This document shows positions 9,663 to 17,946 of a DNA stretch of 64,000 nucleotides, piece after piece. Each line of letters opens with the position of its first letter. The stretch's first letter is position 1. The DNA is from Flavobacterium panici (lineage in GTDB: Bacteria; Bacteroidota; Bacteroidia; Flavobacteriales; Flavobacteriaceae). The notes under the pieces are model-generated. The model ran no database searches, had not been told where the DNA came from, and saw only the letters and a program-made list of their open reading frames with translations. Both the position numbers and the translations under genes were made by a program. The stretch covers positions 62,001-126,000 of the forward strand of contig NZ_CAIJDE010000050.1 of NCBI RefSeq assembly GCF_903819335.1, read 5' to 3'.

Positions 9663-11252
9663 ATGCCTACCGACTGTATCAGCTATCAAACTTCTGGATA
9701 TTTCTCTAAATTGATACAAGATTATTTAGATCAGAAATCAGAATTGAAACCGCTGTACAACAATTTCCCAACATTGGAGAATTTCGAAAAACAAATTGCC
9801 GAAAAAGCAGGTAACTTTGATAACAGCAACCGAATTCCTTTGGTTACCACTTTAAAAAAGCAATATCAAAGCATCGAAATTTCTGATTCGACAAAACAAA
9901 ATATTGAGCTTTTAGCGCTCGAAAATACTTTCACAATTACAACCGGACATCAGTTAAATTTATTTAGCGGGCCTTTGTATTTCTTATATAAAATCATTTC
10001 GACCATTAATCTTACCAAAGAATTAAAATCGAAATATCCGTCGTACAATTTTGTTCCCATTTATTGGATGGCGACCGAAGATCATGATTTTGAAGAAATA
10101 AACTATTTTAATTTTAAAGGCAAAAAATTCAGATGGAACAAAGAAAGTAACGGTCCCGTTGGCCGACTTTCAACTGAAGGTTTAGATGAATTCTTTGAAA
10201 TTTATTCATTAGAATTAGGTTCAAGCACAAATGCCAATACTTTAAAAAAGCTTTTTCAAGATGCTTATTTAAAACACGATAATCTGGCCGATGCAACCCG
10301 TTTTTTAGCGAACAGTTTATTTGCTAATTACGGTTTAGTAATTATAGACGCTGACGATGCCGATTTAAAACGTGCTTTTATTCCGTATGCAAAAGAAGAA
10401 TTAGAAAAACAGACTTCATACAAAGCGGTTCAGGAAACAATTGAACAATTGAAAGACTATACGGTTCAGGTAAATCCGCGTGAGATTAATTTATTTTATA
10501 TTGAAGATAATCTGCGCGAAAGAATCATTTTTGAAGAAGATAAATACATTGTAAACAACACAAAAATCTCCTTTTCTAAAGAACAAATTCTTTCTGAATT
10601 AGAAAATCATCCTGAAAAATTCAGCCCAAATGTTATCATGCGTCCGCTTTATCAGGAAATTATTCTTCCAAATCTATGTTATATTGGTGGAGGCGGAGAA
10701 ATTGCTTATTGGCTGGAATTAAAATCTTTTTTTGATGCCGTAAAAATTACTTTTCCAATGATTTTGGTTCGTAACTCTGTTCTTTTGGCAACCGAAAAAC
10801 AAGGAAAAAAAGCAGATCAATTAAACTTAAGCTGGAGCGATCTTTTTACCAAACAAGAAAATTTAGTAAACGCGATTACACACAAAATTTCTGCATTTCC
10901 AATTGATTTAACACCTCAAAAAGAAATATTGAAAACCCAATTTCAATATCTTTATGAATTAGCAGATCAAACTGATAAATCTTTTTCAGGAGCAGTAAAA
11001 GCACAGGAAGTAAAACAGAAAAAAGGTCTTGAAAATTTAGAAAAGCGTTTATTAAAAGCACAAAAAAGAAAACTAAGCGATCAATTGCAACGCGTTACTG
11101 ACTTACAATGCGAACTATTCCCAAATAATAGTTTACAGGAGCGTCAAAGTAATTTTTCAGAATTTTATCTGGAAAAAGGCGAACAATTAGTTCCGCTTTT
11201 ATTGCAAAAATTGAAACCTTTAGAAATGAATTTTAACATCATAACAATTTAA
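9663..11252 (+). CDS. bshC: Bacillithiol biosynthesis cysteine-adding enzyme BshC
   Basis: A 529-residue cytoplasmic protein recognisable as BshC by the N-terminal MPTDCISYQTSGYFSKL, the TTGHQLNLFSGPLYFLYK block, WMATEDHDFEEI, and the PNLCYIGGGGEIAYWLELK segment. A coiled-coil region with AQKRKLSDQLQRV precedes the C-terminus, as in the family. BshC is assigned to the last step of bacillithiol synthesis, joining cysteine to glucosaminyl-malate. The length matches the family. bshA and bshB are not in the window, so the pathway would be encoded at separate loci. It is preceded by a 270-base gap in which no clear gene or strong promoter box was seen. Confidence 0.95.
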   Translation: MPTDCISYQTSGYFSKLIQDYLDQKSELKPLYNNFPTLENFEKQIAEKAGNFDNSNRIPLVTTLKKQYQSIEISDSTKQNIELLALENTFTITTGHQLNLFSGPLYFLYKIISTINLTKELKSKYPSYNFVPIYWMATEDHDFEEINYFNFKGKKFRWNKESNGPVGRLSTEGLDEFFEIYSLELGSSTNANTLKKLFQDAYLKHDNLADATRFLANSLFANYGLVIIDADDADLKRAFIPYAKEELEKQTSYKAVQETIEQLKDYTVQVNPREINLFYIEDNLRERIIFEEDKYIVNNTKISFSKEQILSELENHPEKFSPNVIMRPLYQEIILPNLCYIGGGGEIAYWLELKSFFDAVKITFPMILVRNSVLLATEKQGKKADQLNLSWSDLFTKQENLVNAITHKISAFPIDLTPQKEILKTQFQYLYELADQTDKSFSGAVKAQEVKQKKGLENLEKRLLKAQKRKLSDQLQRVTDLQCELFPNNSLQERQSNFSEFYLEKGEQLVPLLLQKLKPLEMNFNIITI

Positions 11253-11260
11253 AATAGTTT

Positions 11261-11337
11261 GCCACTATTTCACGAATTTACACAGATTATTTTCTTGTAA
11301 AGGATAGAAATTAGTGTAAATTCGTGAAATTCGGGGC
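11261..11337. repeat. Intergenic inverted repeat of the GCCAC...CACGAATTTACAC type
   Basis: Left arm 11261-11283 contains TTTCACGAATTTACAC and right arm 11314-11337 contains GTGTAAATTCGTGAAA. The same words recur at 48790-48847 and 50612-50680. It lies downstream of bshC and could act as a 3-prime mRNA hairpin. Confidence 0.75.
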
Positions 11338-11459
11338 AGAAAAAATAATAAAATATAATAATTCTTGAGAACCAAATAACCACCTATCTTCTCAAAATTA
11401 TTATTTCAAACCAAATAGCGATTTTTAAAAATATTAACTAACCAATTTACCCAAAACCA

Positions 11460-12731
11460 ATGGTAAAAGAACGCTTAATTTCGCTAGATGTCTTTCGTGG
11501 ACTAACAATTTTATTAATGACCATTGTAAACAACCCCGGAGACTGGGGCCATGTTTTCCCGCCATTATTACACGCCGAATGGCACGGCTGCACACCAACC
11601 GATTTAGTATTTCCGTTTTTCGTTTTTATAATGGGAGTTGCCGTTCCGCTTGCAATGCCTGATAAATTTTATGACGGCACCACTTTCAACAAAATTTTAA
11701 TTCGTTCTTTGCGAATGCTTTGTTTGGGTATTTTCTTCAACTTTTTCGGGAAAATCCAATTATTCGGACTGGAAGGAATTCCGCTTTTAATTGTCCGACT
11801 TGCCATTACTATTGGAGTTGGTTATGCTTTAATGGGAAATTTCAGTTCAAAAATCAAAAACATTCTGGCATTTTCAATTCTGATAATTTATCTGTTTCTC
11901 GCTTACAGCGGTATCGAAGCTTACAGTGATGTTAGACTTCCGGGAGTTTTACAACGAATTGCAATTGTTTATTTTGTAGTTTCTCTTTTGTATTTAAAAA
12001 CTTCTCAAAAAACGCAGATCATAACCGGAATCGTTTTGTTATTAGGATATTGGGCAATCATGACTTTAATCCCTGTTCCCGGAATTGGCGATGCAAATCT
12101 GGATAAAGGAACAAATCTTGCTTCATGGCTGGACAGCGTTTTACTAAAAGGACATATGTATCGTGGAACCGTAACGTGGGATCCGGAAGGAATTTTAAGC
12201 ACACTTCCGTCAATCGTAAACGGAATTATCGGTTTATTAATTGGTCAATTATTACAGCAAAACTTTCCAAAAACTAAAAAAGCACAAAAAATGGCAATCG
12301 CAGGAGTTGCGTTAATTATTGTTGGTTTGCTTTGGAATATTGTTTTCCCGATAAACAAATCACTTTGGACAAGCAGTTATGTTTTATACACTACCGGATT
12401 AGCCACAACATTTTTAGCAATTTTATATTACATAATTGATATCGCCGATTATAAAAAAGGATTCAAACCTTTCTTAATTTGGGGTGTAAACCCAATGATC
12501 GTTTTCTTTACTTCGCAGATAATTCCACAGGCATTAGTAATGATTGAGTTTCAAAACCCACATAAAACCGAAGAGAAAATTAATTTATTAAATTACCTGT
12601 ACAGCTTTTGGATTGCACCATTTTTCAGCAATCCTATGACAGCTTCATTAGCCGGTGCATTAGTTTATGTTTGTATCTGGACGTTTATTTTATGGATATT
12701 CTATAGAAACAAATTAATATTCAAAGTATAA
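11460..12731 (+). CDS. HGSNAT/NagX-like acyltransferase family membrane protein (DUF5009-type)
   Basis: A 423-residue protein with about 10-11 membrane segments. The start (RLISLDVFRGLTILLM), the HAEWHGCTPTDLVFPFFVFI segment and the late FLIWGVNPMIVFF block are typical of bacterial proteins related to heparan-alpha-glucosaminide N-acetyltransferase. In that family a histidine in the first periplasmic loop is thought to take part in acetyl transfer; the WHG histidine here is the candidate. It may acetylate a sugar outside the inner membrane, but this is inferred from the family. A second, divergent member is at 28199-29386. Confidence 0.85.
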   Translation: MVKERLISLDVFRGLTILLMTIVNNPGDWGHVFPPLLHAEWHGCTPTDLVFPFFVFIMGVAVPLAMPDKFYDGTTFNKILIRSLRMLCLGIFFNFFGKIQLFGLEGIPLLIVRLAITIGVGYALMGNFSSKIKNILAFSILIIYLFLAYSGIEAYSDVRLPGVLQRIAIVYFVVSLLYLKTSQKTQIITGIVLLLGYWAIMTLIPVPGIGDANLDKGTNLASWLDSVLLKGHMYRGTVTWDPEGILSTLPSIVNGIIGLLIGQLLQQNFPKTKKAQKMAIAGVALIIVGLLWNIVFPINKSLWTSSYVLYTTGLATTFLAILYYIIDIADYKKGFKPFLIWGVNPMIVFFTSQIIPQALVMIEFQNPHKTEEKINLLNYLYSFWIAPFFSNPMTASLAGALVYVCIWTFILWIFYRNKLIFKV

Positions 12732-12740
12732 ATTTCTTAA

Positions 12741-12835
12741 CCATATAAGTAATATAAGTTCATTTTAGAAATACGTCATACTTTGCGGAGATATTCTGTA
12801 CGAAGTATTTAAATGAACTTATATTACTTATATGG
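12741..12835. repeat. Perfect 25-bp inverted repeat upstream of ndk
   Basis: Arms at 12741-12765 and 12811-12835 are exact reverse complements containing CCATATAAGTAATATAAG. The 45-base loop includes an imperfect inner hairpin. It sits between the HGSNAT-like gene and the ndk promoter, where it could form a strong mRNA 3-prime hairpin, although no T-run follows it. Confidence 0.85.
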
Positions 12836-12920
12836 TTTAAAAAAAAGCTTTTCTTGGCTAAAACATCATTCTACCATGTTTTAATTACGAATTAATTAAA
12901 ATCAATTCACAAAAAAAGTC

Positions 12921-12928
12921 TACTTTTG
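12921..12928 (+). promoter_or_regulatory. -7 promoter box of ndk
   Basis: TACTTTTG matches TAnnTTTG and is followed by CA, the common context here. The ndk ATG is at 12952, so the leader would be about 17 bases. Confidence 0.7.
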
Positions 12929-12951
12929 CACAAAATTTAATAAAATATAAA

Positions 12952-13371
12952 ATGGCAACAAATAGAACTTTTACAATGATTAAACCAGATGCTGTTGCAA
13001 ACGGACACATCGGGAATATCTTAGCAATGATCACTAATGGTGGTTTCAAAATCGTTTCATTAAAATTAACTCAATTAACTGTAGCTGATGCAAAAGCATT
13101 TTACGCAGTTCACGCAGAAAGACCTTTCTACGGAGAATTAGTTGAATTCATGTCACGTGGACCAATTGTTGCTGCAATTTTAGAAAAAGACAACGCAGTA
13201 GAAGATTTCAGAACTTTAATTGGAGCTACAAATCCAGCTGAAGCTGCTGAAGGAACTATTCGTAAAGCATACGCAACTTCTATTGGAGAAAATGCAGTTC
13301 ACGGATCTGACAGCGACGAAAACGCTGCAATCGAAGGTGCTTTTCACTTTGCTGGTAGAGAGCAGTTTTAA
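12952..13371 (+). CDS. ndk: Nucleoside diphosphate kinase
   Basis: A 139-residue cytosolic enzyme of normal family length that moves the gamma phosphate from ATP to other (d)NDPs. The ATP-site lysine K11 in FTMIKPDAV and the phosphohistidine H117 in the NAVHGSDS signature are both present. It is a single-gene unit: a promoter box lies at 12921 and a strong hairpin terminator follows at 13432. Codon use is regular, as expected of a housekeeping gene. Confidence 0.98.
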   Translation: MATNRTFTMIKPDAVANGHIGNILAMITNGGFKIVSLKLTQLTVADAKAFYAVHAERPFYGELVEFMSRGPIVAAILEKDNAVEDFRTLIGATNPAEAAEGTIRKAYATSIGENAVHGSDSDENAAIEGAFHFAGREQF

Positions 13372-13391
13372 TTTATGATTTTAGAGTTCAG

Positions 13392-13409
13392 TCCCGATAG
13401 CTATCGGGA
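13392..13409. repeat. 18-bp perfect palindrome TCCCGATAGCTATCGGGA, copy 1
   Basis: The palindrome is exact and is flanked by AGTTCAG on the left and CTGAACT on the right, so it forms the tip of a longer hairpin downstream of ndk. An identical copy lies at 61416-61433. Confidence 0.9.
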
Positions 13410-13431
13410 TAGATTGCTGAACTTAATAAAC

Positions 13432-13467
13432 AAAAAAATCCCGTTTCATTTGAAACGGGATTTTTTT
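13432..13467. terminator. Bidirectional terminator between ndk and the secreted-protein gene
   Basis: An 11-bp perfect stem (ATCCCGTTTCA / TGAAACGGGAT) is flanked by seven A on one side and seven T on the other, giving an intrinsic terminator on both strands. It separates ndk (+) from the convergent gene ending at 13482. Confidence 0.9.
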
Positions 13468-13481
13468 ATATCGAATACTGA

Positions 13482-14198
13482 TTAAAGCTTATCTGCTTTT
13501 TTAACCAATTTCTCAACTTTTTCATCAAGATCTTTTAAAAGTTCTTCTAATGCACTTTCGCACATAGGCAATACTTTATCAAGACTTAAAACAGGAACTC
13601 CACCTACGATTGTTCCAGTTTTCTTAGAGTTTGCCCCTTCAGAAAAAGCAAATACTTTTTTTCCTGTTTTATCGTATAAAGCGATTCTGGCATAAGCTTT
13701 CATTTTTATTGTTCCAGTTCCTCCAACAGCGAATCCTTTTACTACAGCAAAATGAATTTCTGTAAATAAAACACCATCAGCTGTGTCTTTAAACATTTGA
13801 GCAGACGCTACTTCATTGGCAGAACCATTCATTCCTTCATAAATATATTTATATCCAGGATAGTTAATAATGGTACCGCTTTCTCCGCCTTCTCTTGCAA
13901 ATTTAGGAGTAAAAGCAATGTATTCCGGCTTCTGAGTCACTTCAGTTTCAGGAAGTAAATCAAACGGAAATTTTTTAGCATAATCATTAAAAAATGCATT
14001 GTGATATTTCTCTAAAATTGGAGAAAGGTTAAAATTTGGGTTGTTTCCTAAATCAGCTATTGCAGCCAATCCATTTAAACCCAACTCCGAAAGATCTATT
14101 GTTTTATCTGTATAAAAAGATACAACGGCAACTTTTTTCTTTTGTGAATAACTGTTTAAGGCAAATAATACGGTTAAAATAAGTAATACTTTTTTCAT
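13482..14198 (-). CDS. Secreted hypothetical protein
   Basis: A 238-residue protein with a clear Sec signal peptide (MKKVLLILTVLFALNSYS, cleavage near QKKK). It has no lipobox cysteine. The mature part is predicted to be soluble, with mixed alpha and beta character and a charged helical tail (residues 215-238) rich in Lys and Glu. I do not recognise the family. It is probably periplasmic or exported. It has its own promoter-like box at 14263-14270 and a terminator at its 3-prime end, so it is likely monocistronic. Confidence 0.85.
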   Translation of the reverse strand: MKKVLLILTVLFALNSYSQKKKVAVVSFYTDKTIDLSELGLNGLAAIADLGNNPNFNLSPILEKYHNAFFNDYAKKFPFDLLPETEVTQKPEYIAFTPKFAREGGESGTIINYPGYKYIYEGMNGSANEVASAQMFKDTADGVLFTEIHFAVVKGFAVGGTGTIKMKAYARIALYDKTGKKVFAFSEGANSKKTGTIVGGVPVLSLDKVLPMCESALEELLKDLDEKVEKLVKKADKL

Positions 14199-14262
14199 GT
14201 TTTGGTTTTGTTTTTTATTTGTTTATTATTAATCAAGCATTTATTAAAAACCACTTAATGCT

Positions 14263-14270
14263 CAAATATA
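14263..14270 (-). promoter_or_regulatory. -7 promoter box for the secreted protein at 13482-14198
   Basis: The minus-strand reading is TATATTTG, a match to TAnnTTTG, with a leader of about 58 bases. The leader contains AGCATT ... AATGCT, a small potential hairpin. Confidence 0.6.
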
Positions 14271-14273
14271 TCA

Positions 14274-14304
14274 TAAAAAAAACACTTCCATTATGGAAGT
14301 GTAA
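14274..14304 (-). terminator. Terminator of the DUF721 operon
   Basis: ACACTTCCA-TTA-TGGAAGTGT (14282-14302) followed on the minus strand by eight T. It lies 36 bases downstream of the DUF721 stop codon. Confidence 0.85.
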
Positions 14305-14338
14305 AATTTATTTTTAAGTTTCAAATAACAATTTAAAA

Positions 14339-14635
14339 TCAGCGTAAAACCACATCTTTTACAACTTCACGCCCAAGCTCTTCGTTAATCATTTTAACGA
14401 TTTTAGACTTTCCGTGACTTAATTCCTCTCTTAAAACAGCCGATCCAAGTTCAACATACAGCGTACTTCCTTTCAAAACAACATTTTTAGTATATGTTTT
14501 TACACCATTCCCCATTAATTGCGCCCAGGCTTCTTTTACATCAATCTGATCCATTCCAGGCTGTAACTTATTAACCTGAATAATTTGTTGTAAAACAGCC
14601 CCAATCGTACTTTGGTTATTTAGTCTTTTTGCCAT
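14339..14635 (-). CDS. DUF721 (DciA-like) protein
   Basis: A 98-residue cytosolic protein of the DUF721 family. The recognisable parts are IGAVLQQIIQ near the start, a central EAWAQLMG, and the LYVELGSAVLREELSHGK segment followed by the short basic end. DUF721 includes DciA, the helicase operator that loads DnaB in bacteria without DnaC; a role in replication is therefore plausible but inferred. Its start overlaps the end of the upstream lipoprotein gene by 20 bases, so the two are translationally coupled. Confidence 0.85.
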   Translation of the reverse strand: MAKRLNNQSTIGAVLQQIIQVNKLQPGMDQIDVKEAWAQLMGNGVKTYTKNVVLKGSTLYVELGSAVLREELSHGKSKIVKMINEELGREVVKDVVLR

Positions 14636-15056
14636 CGTTTAAAATATTTATTGGTCCTGTTTTTTTATAATAATATTCTTTATTCTGATCATTTTTTACG
14701 ACAAACCCTTCATCCGAAATCGAAATCAATTCCTCAGTCCATTTAGCATAATCTGTATTATAATCCAGAAAAGTTCCCTTATCCGTAAATCTTACTGAAA
14801 CATTTTCAAAAGTATCAGTAGTTAAAAAAGTTCCGTCAAGCTGTGCCATTACTTTAGTACGAGTCCCTTTTGTACCTTTAATTTTAAAAAAATCAAAGTT
14901 TTCATTCATGCCATAAGCCTTTTCCTCCCCTTTATCAAAAACCACTTTTTCAATTTCCCAGTAACCATTTAGTTTTTCAATATCTGCCGGTTTTATTTCC
15001 TGTTTACAGCTTACAAACAAAAGCGACAAAACCAAAATCATAAAAGCATTTTTCAT
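14616..15056 (-). CDS. Small lipoprotein, lipocalin-like
   Basis: A 146-residue lipoprotein. The signal peptide ends in a lipobox (LLFVSC) with the lipidated Cys at residue 17. The mature part has a short WEIEKVVFD strand after GYW, as in lipocalin-like bacterial lipoproteins with an antiparallel beta barrel. No ligand can be suggested. It is the first gene of a two-gene operon with DUF721. Confidence 0.8.
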   Translation of the reverse strand: MKNAFMILVLSLLFVSCKQEIKPADIEKLNGYWEIEKVVFDKGEEKAYGMNENFDFFKIKGTKGTRTKVMAQLDGTFLTTDTFENVSVRFTDKGTFLDYNTDYAKWTEELISISDEGFVVKNDQNKEYYYKKTGPINILNDGKKTK

Positions 15057-15077
15057 AGTAAAATATAATATTAATAA

Positions 15078-15170
15078 GGAGCTGTTTCCTGCTGTCCGCT
15101 ATATCTTTTATGGCCTCGTTAAAAAGACGAGGCCATAAAAGGATGCCGCTTCCATCAGGGCTAGGACTCC
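15078..15170 (+). ncRNA. Candidate structured RNA element with long hairpin
   Basis: In a 389-base gap between divergent genes, a 93-base stretch runs from GGAGCTGTTTCC to GGGCTAGGACTCC. Its core is a 17-bp stem (15103-15119 with 15127-15144, one bulged G) capped by a seven-base loop. Weak outer pairings GGAG/CTCC and TCCT/AGGA can close it. The flanking single-stranded words (CTGTCCGCTATATC, GGATGCCGCTTCCATCAGGG) look familiar from other flavobacterial intergenic regions, from memory and unverified. Strand is assigned from that memory. The rest of the gap holds no supported gene. Confidence 0.5.
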
Positions 15171-15445
15171 CGTTTTCAAAAGAAAATTTAGAGAATTACA
15201 AAGGTAACTTTATAAATTTCAAAAGAAATATTTTAATCAATAATTATCTCATTTTTCTAATACTTTATTTCCTAAATCTTTACAGACTATAAAAAAGCCT
15301 ATTCTAACAATCTTATGTCATATCATGGTAGATTTTAATGCAAATCTGTCAGACTTTTGCAGCAAAATTATTTCAGTTACATTTTCCTTTAAAGAAGATA
15401 ATTCCAATTAAATTTTTATACATAAATCCTTTTATTAAAAATAGA

Positions 15446-15964
15446 ATGAAAAAATATTTCATAATAGCATTAAGCACCCTGCTCTTAATTTTTGGATGTA
15501 GTAAAGCAAAACCCAAAAACATTGCACTCACAAAACCTGTGTATGTTCAAATAAATAATTATCATCAGCCTGAAGAAAAAGAAAATAGCGCACCTTCCCT
15601 AAAAGATGATTTTTTACAAAACAAAAATTCAAAAAACTCACCAGTAACAATTGTAGCTTCCAGCCTATCGAGAGCGCAGTACTCTGATCATAAAGACATT
15701 AAAATCGTTTTTAAAAATTCAAGCAAAAAGAGTATTCAGGCAATTAAACTGGAATGGTACTGCGAAAACTCATTTGATGAACCCGCAAATGGCAGGTATT
15801 TTTATGGAAAAGGAAGATCTACGGGAGAGATAGCAAATTTACTAAAGCCTGGTATGATCGAATCAAAAATCTGGGAAGATTTTTCTACAGATGCAAACCG
15901 TATTATAAAAGTAAGAGCTTACTATGTAGTATTTACAGACGGAACAAAATGGGAGCTTAAATAA
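15446..15964 (+). CDS. Lipoprotein of unknown function
   Basis: The open frame begins at 15338 but the real start is most likely the ATG at 15446, which gives MKKYFIIALSTLLLIFGC, a standard lipoprotein signal with Cys 18. The mature part (about 155 residues) has a long linker and then a domain with an IKIVFKNSSKKSIQAIKLEW segment, of the type seen in proteins with immunoglobulin-like FxxVxN strands. I do not recognise a named family. A box GACTTTTG at 15352-15359 is one base off the -7 consensus. Confidence 0.75.
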   Translation: MKKYFIIALSTLLLIFGCSKAKPKNIALTKPVYVQINNYHQPEEKENSAPSLKDDFLQNKNSKNSPVTIVASSLSRAQYSDHKDIKIVFKNSSKKSIQAIKLEWYCENSFDEPANGRYFYGKGRSTGEIANLLKPGMIESKIWEDFSTDANRIIKVRAYYVVFTDGTKWELK

Positions 15965-16057
15965 AACATTTCATGGTTAAATATGTAAAATAAGTTTTCC
16001 CACTCATTAAACTATTTTACATATTTTTGGTCAAACCCCAAACCAAAAACAAAAGCC

Positions 16058-17128
16058 ATGACCAAAACTATTTTTACAATCCTGACAGCCTTATTATTGA
16101 TAAGCTGCAGCAAAGATTCAGCAGAACCAGATCCGGTTCCAACTCCATCAGAAAGCATGTATTTCCCTCCATTAACCGGAACAACATGGGAAACAAAATC
16201 CATAGCCGATTTAAAATGGAATCAAAGTGCTGTACAGCCACTTTTAGACTATTTAGAACTAAAACATTCTAAATCATTCATCATTTTAGTAAATGGCCGA
16301 ATCGTTTTAGAAAACTACTTCAACGGACATAACGCTTCAACAAATTGGTATTGGGCAAGCGCCGGAAAAACGTTAACTTCAACCGTTACCGGAATTGCAC
16401 AACAGGAAAACTTACTAAACATCAATAATAAAGTTTCTCAATATTTAGGCACTGGCTGGACAAGCGAAACGTTAGCACAAGAAAACAAAATTACCTGCAA
16501 ACATTTACTAACCATGACATCCGGGCTTGATGATTCAACCGATGACGTAGATCCCGCAGATCTAATCTACAAAGCCGATGCAGGAACAAGATGGGCTTAT
16601 CATAATGTTTATGTAAAACTACAAGATGTTGTTGCAAGTGCAAGCGGACAAACCTGGGAAAATTATTTCAATGCCAAATTAAGAGACAAAATCGGGATGA
16701 ATGGTACCTGGCTAAAAATTGATGTAAACAGCGTTTATGCAAGTACTTCACGAAGCATGGCACGTTTTGGGCTATTAATGCTGAATAAAGGCAAATGGGA
16801 AAATAATATCATTTTAAATGAAGCCTATTTCAATGAAGCAACAACAACTTCACAAAACATTAATTTAGGGTACGGATATTTATGGTGGCTAAATGGTAAA
16901 AGTTCCTATCATTTACCGCAATCGCAGCTTACTTTTCAGGGAAGCGTAATTCCAACCGGACCAAGCGATATGTTTATGGCTTTAGGAAAAAATGACCAAA
17001 AAATATATATAGTACCAAGTAAAAATATGGTAGTTATCAGAATGGGAGAGGCTGCAGATAATGAAAATCTTGCCTTATCTGATTTCGATAAAGTTTTATG
17101 GGAAAAAATTAGCGCTTTATATCAATAA
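16058..17128 (+). CDS. Serine hydrolase, beta-lactamase/PBP4-like lipoprotein
   Basis: A 356-residue lipoprotein (signal peptide to Cys 17 in LLISC) of the class C beta-lactamase/AmpH/esterase superfamily. The catalytic SxxK is S101-A-G-K104 and the YxN motif is Y181-H-N183. The third motif is less clear, which argues for an esterase or peptidase rather than a true beta-lactamase. It should be anchored on the periplasmic side of a membrane. The ATG at 16058 is chosen because the lipobox starts there. It is convergent with the archaemetzincin-like gene, with 16 bases between the stops. Confidence 0.88.
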   Translation: MTKTIFTILTALLLISCSKDSAEPDPVPTPSESMYFPPLTGTTWETKSIADLKWNQSAVQPLLDYLELKHSKSFIILVNGRIVLENYFNGHNASTNWYWASAGKTLTSTVTGIAQQENLLNINNKVSQYLGTGWTSETLAQENKITCKHLLTMTSGLDDSTDDVDPADLIYKADAGTRWAYHNVYVKLQDVVASASGQTWENYFNAKLRDKIGMNGTWLKIDVNSVYASTSRSMARFGLLMLNKGKWENNIILNEAYFNEATTTSQNINLGYGYLWWLNGKSSYHLPQSQLTFQGSVIPTGPSDMFMALGKNDQKIYIVPSKNMVVIRMGEAADNENLALSDFDKVLWEKISALYQ

Positions 17129-17144
17129 AAGGACTGCACAAAAT

Positions 17145-17744
17145 TTAAATTAACTGCCATCCTTTAGATTTTAAAAAGCTTTTGCAATCATTGCAAAAAT
17201 CTTTTTCTTCATCCAGTGGGTTTCCTCCTTCAGCATCACGCATTAAACATGTTTTTATTGCACAATGCGGTAAACCCGCTGTATGACCTAATTCATGTAA
17301 AACTAGTTTATAAAACTGTTTATTTTTATTTTTGACAAACAATCTAAAATCCGAGACTACACAGGCTTTTCCGGGTCTATAACCTAATCCCATTACACCC
17401 CAATCTTTAATTCCGTTTTTAGTTGTACTAATATCCGAATTTGATAATCCAACTATCACAGAATCTTTGCCAATATTATCTTTAAGACTTTTAATTATAC
17501 TATCAGCACGGTATCTATTCCTTGGTTTATAATAGGAGTTTTCAGGAAACGAAATATTTGATCTTAAAACTACTTTTGGATTTATAGCTTTAATTTCTTC
17601 AAAAACCTTTTTAGCCTGTTCGGTTTTAAAACTACCTAAGGGCTGAATAACAATTACTTTTTGATTTTTATTACTTTCGTTTTTTCTGTTTGTACAAGAA
17701 AGTGCAATAAAAAGAAAAACGAAAAAGCAATATTTCATCATCAA
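17145..17744 (-). CDS. Archaemetzincin-like zinc metalloprotease lipoprotein (M54-type)
   Basis: A 199-residue lipoprotein (Cys 17 after FIALS). The zinc motif is complete: H150-E151-x2-H154 and H160 in HELGHTAGLPHC, followed by C161, C166, C184 and C187, the four-cysteine second zinc site specific to archaemetzincins (peptidase family M54). The family is best known as cytosolic; a lipobox on a bacterial version points to the periplasmic or surface side. It is the third gene of an apparent operon with ftsY and a small membrane protein, 16 bases after the latter. Confidence 0.88.
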   Translation of the reverse strand: MMMKYCFFVFLFIALSCTNRKNESNKNQKVIVIQPLGSFKTEQAKKVFEEIKAINPKVVLRSNISFPENSYYKPRNRYRADSIIKSLKDNIGKDSVIVGLSNSDISTTKNGIKDWGVMGLGYRPGKACVVSDFRLFVKNKNKQFYKLVLHELGHTAGLPHCAIKTCLMRDAEGGNPLDEEKDFCNDCKSFLKSKGWQLI

Positions 17745-17760
17745 AAAATGTATTAATAAA

Positions 17761-17940
17761 TTACTGTTTAGTTCGCAGTCTTTTAAGAACTCCCATAAAG
17801 AAGAAACCTATTCCCAGAACTAATAAAACGTAATAAAAAGAAAGACTATTATCTCTCAAAATATTTGCAAAAACAAAACATATAACGCTTGCAAAATAAA
17901 AAGCAACAGCCGATATATTTTTAAAAGAAGAAAAACTCAT
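17761..17940 (-). CDS. 59-residue membrane protein between ftsY and the archaemetzincin gene
   Basis: An uninterrupted frame from ATG (17938-17940) to TAA (17761-17763) encodes MSFSSFKNISAVAFYFASVI and onward, 59 residues. Two hydrophobic segments are visible (about 10-27 and 35-52), with a basic tail (KRLRTKQ). It starts 6 bases after the ftsY stop and ends 16 bases before the next gene, so the spacing supports translation in the operon. The positive-inside rule suggests both ends in the cytoplasm. I do not recognise the family; it may help membrane targeting beside FtsY, but that is only context. Confidence 0.75.
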   Translation of the reverse strand: MSFSSFKNISAVAFYFASVICFVFANILRDNSLSFYYVLLVLGIGFFFMGVLKRLRTKQ

Positions 17941-17946
17941 TATAAA

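Noticed and set aside
15110..15292. 60-residue frame after the DUF721 operon
   Set aside because: Its first half is the hairpin arm and flanking words of the structured element; no supporting start signal or protein-like composition.
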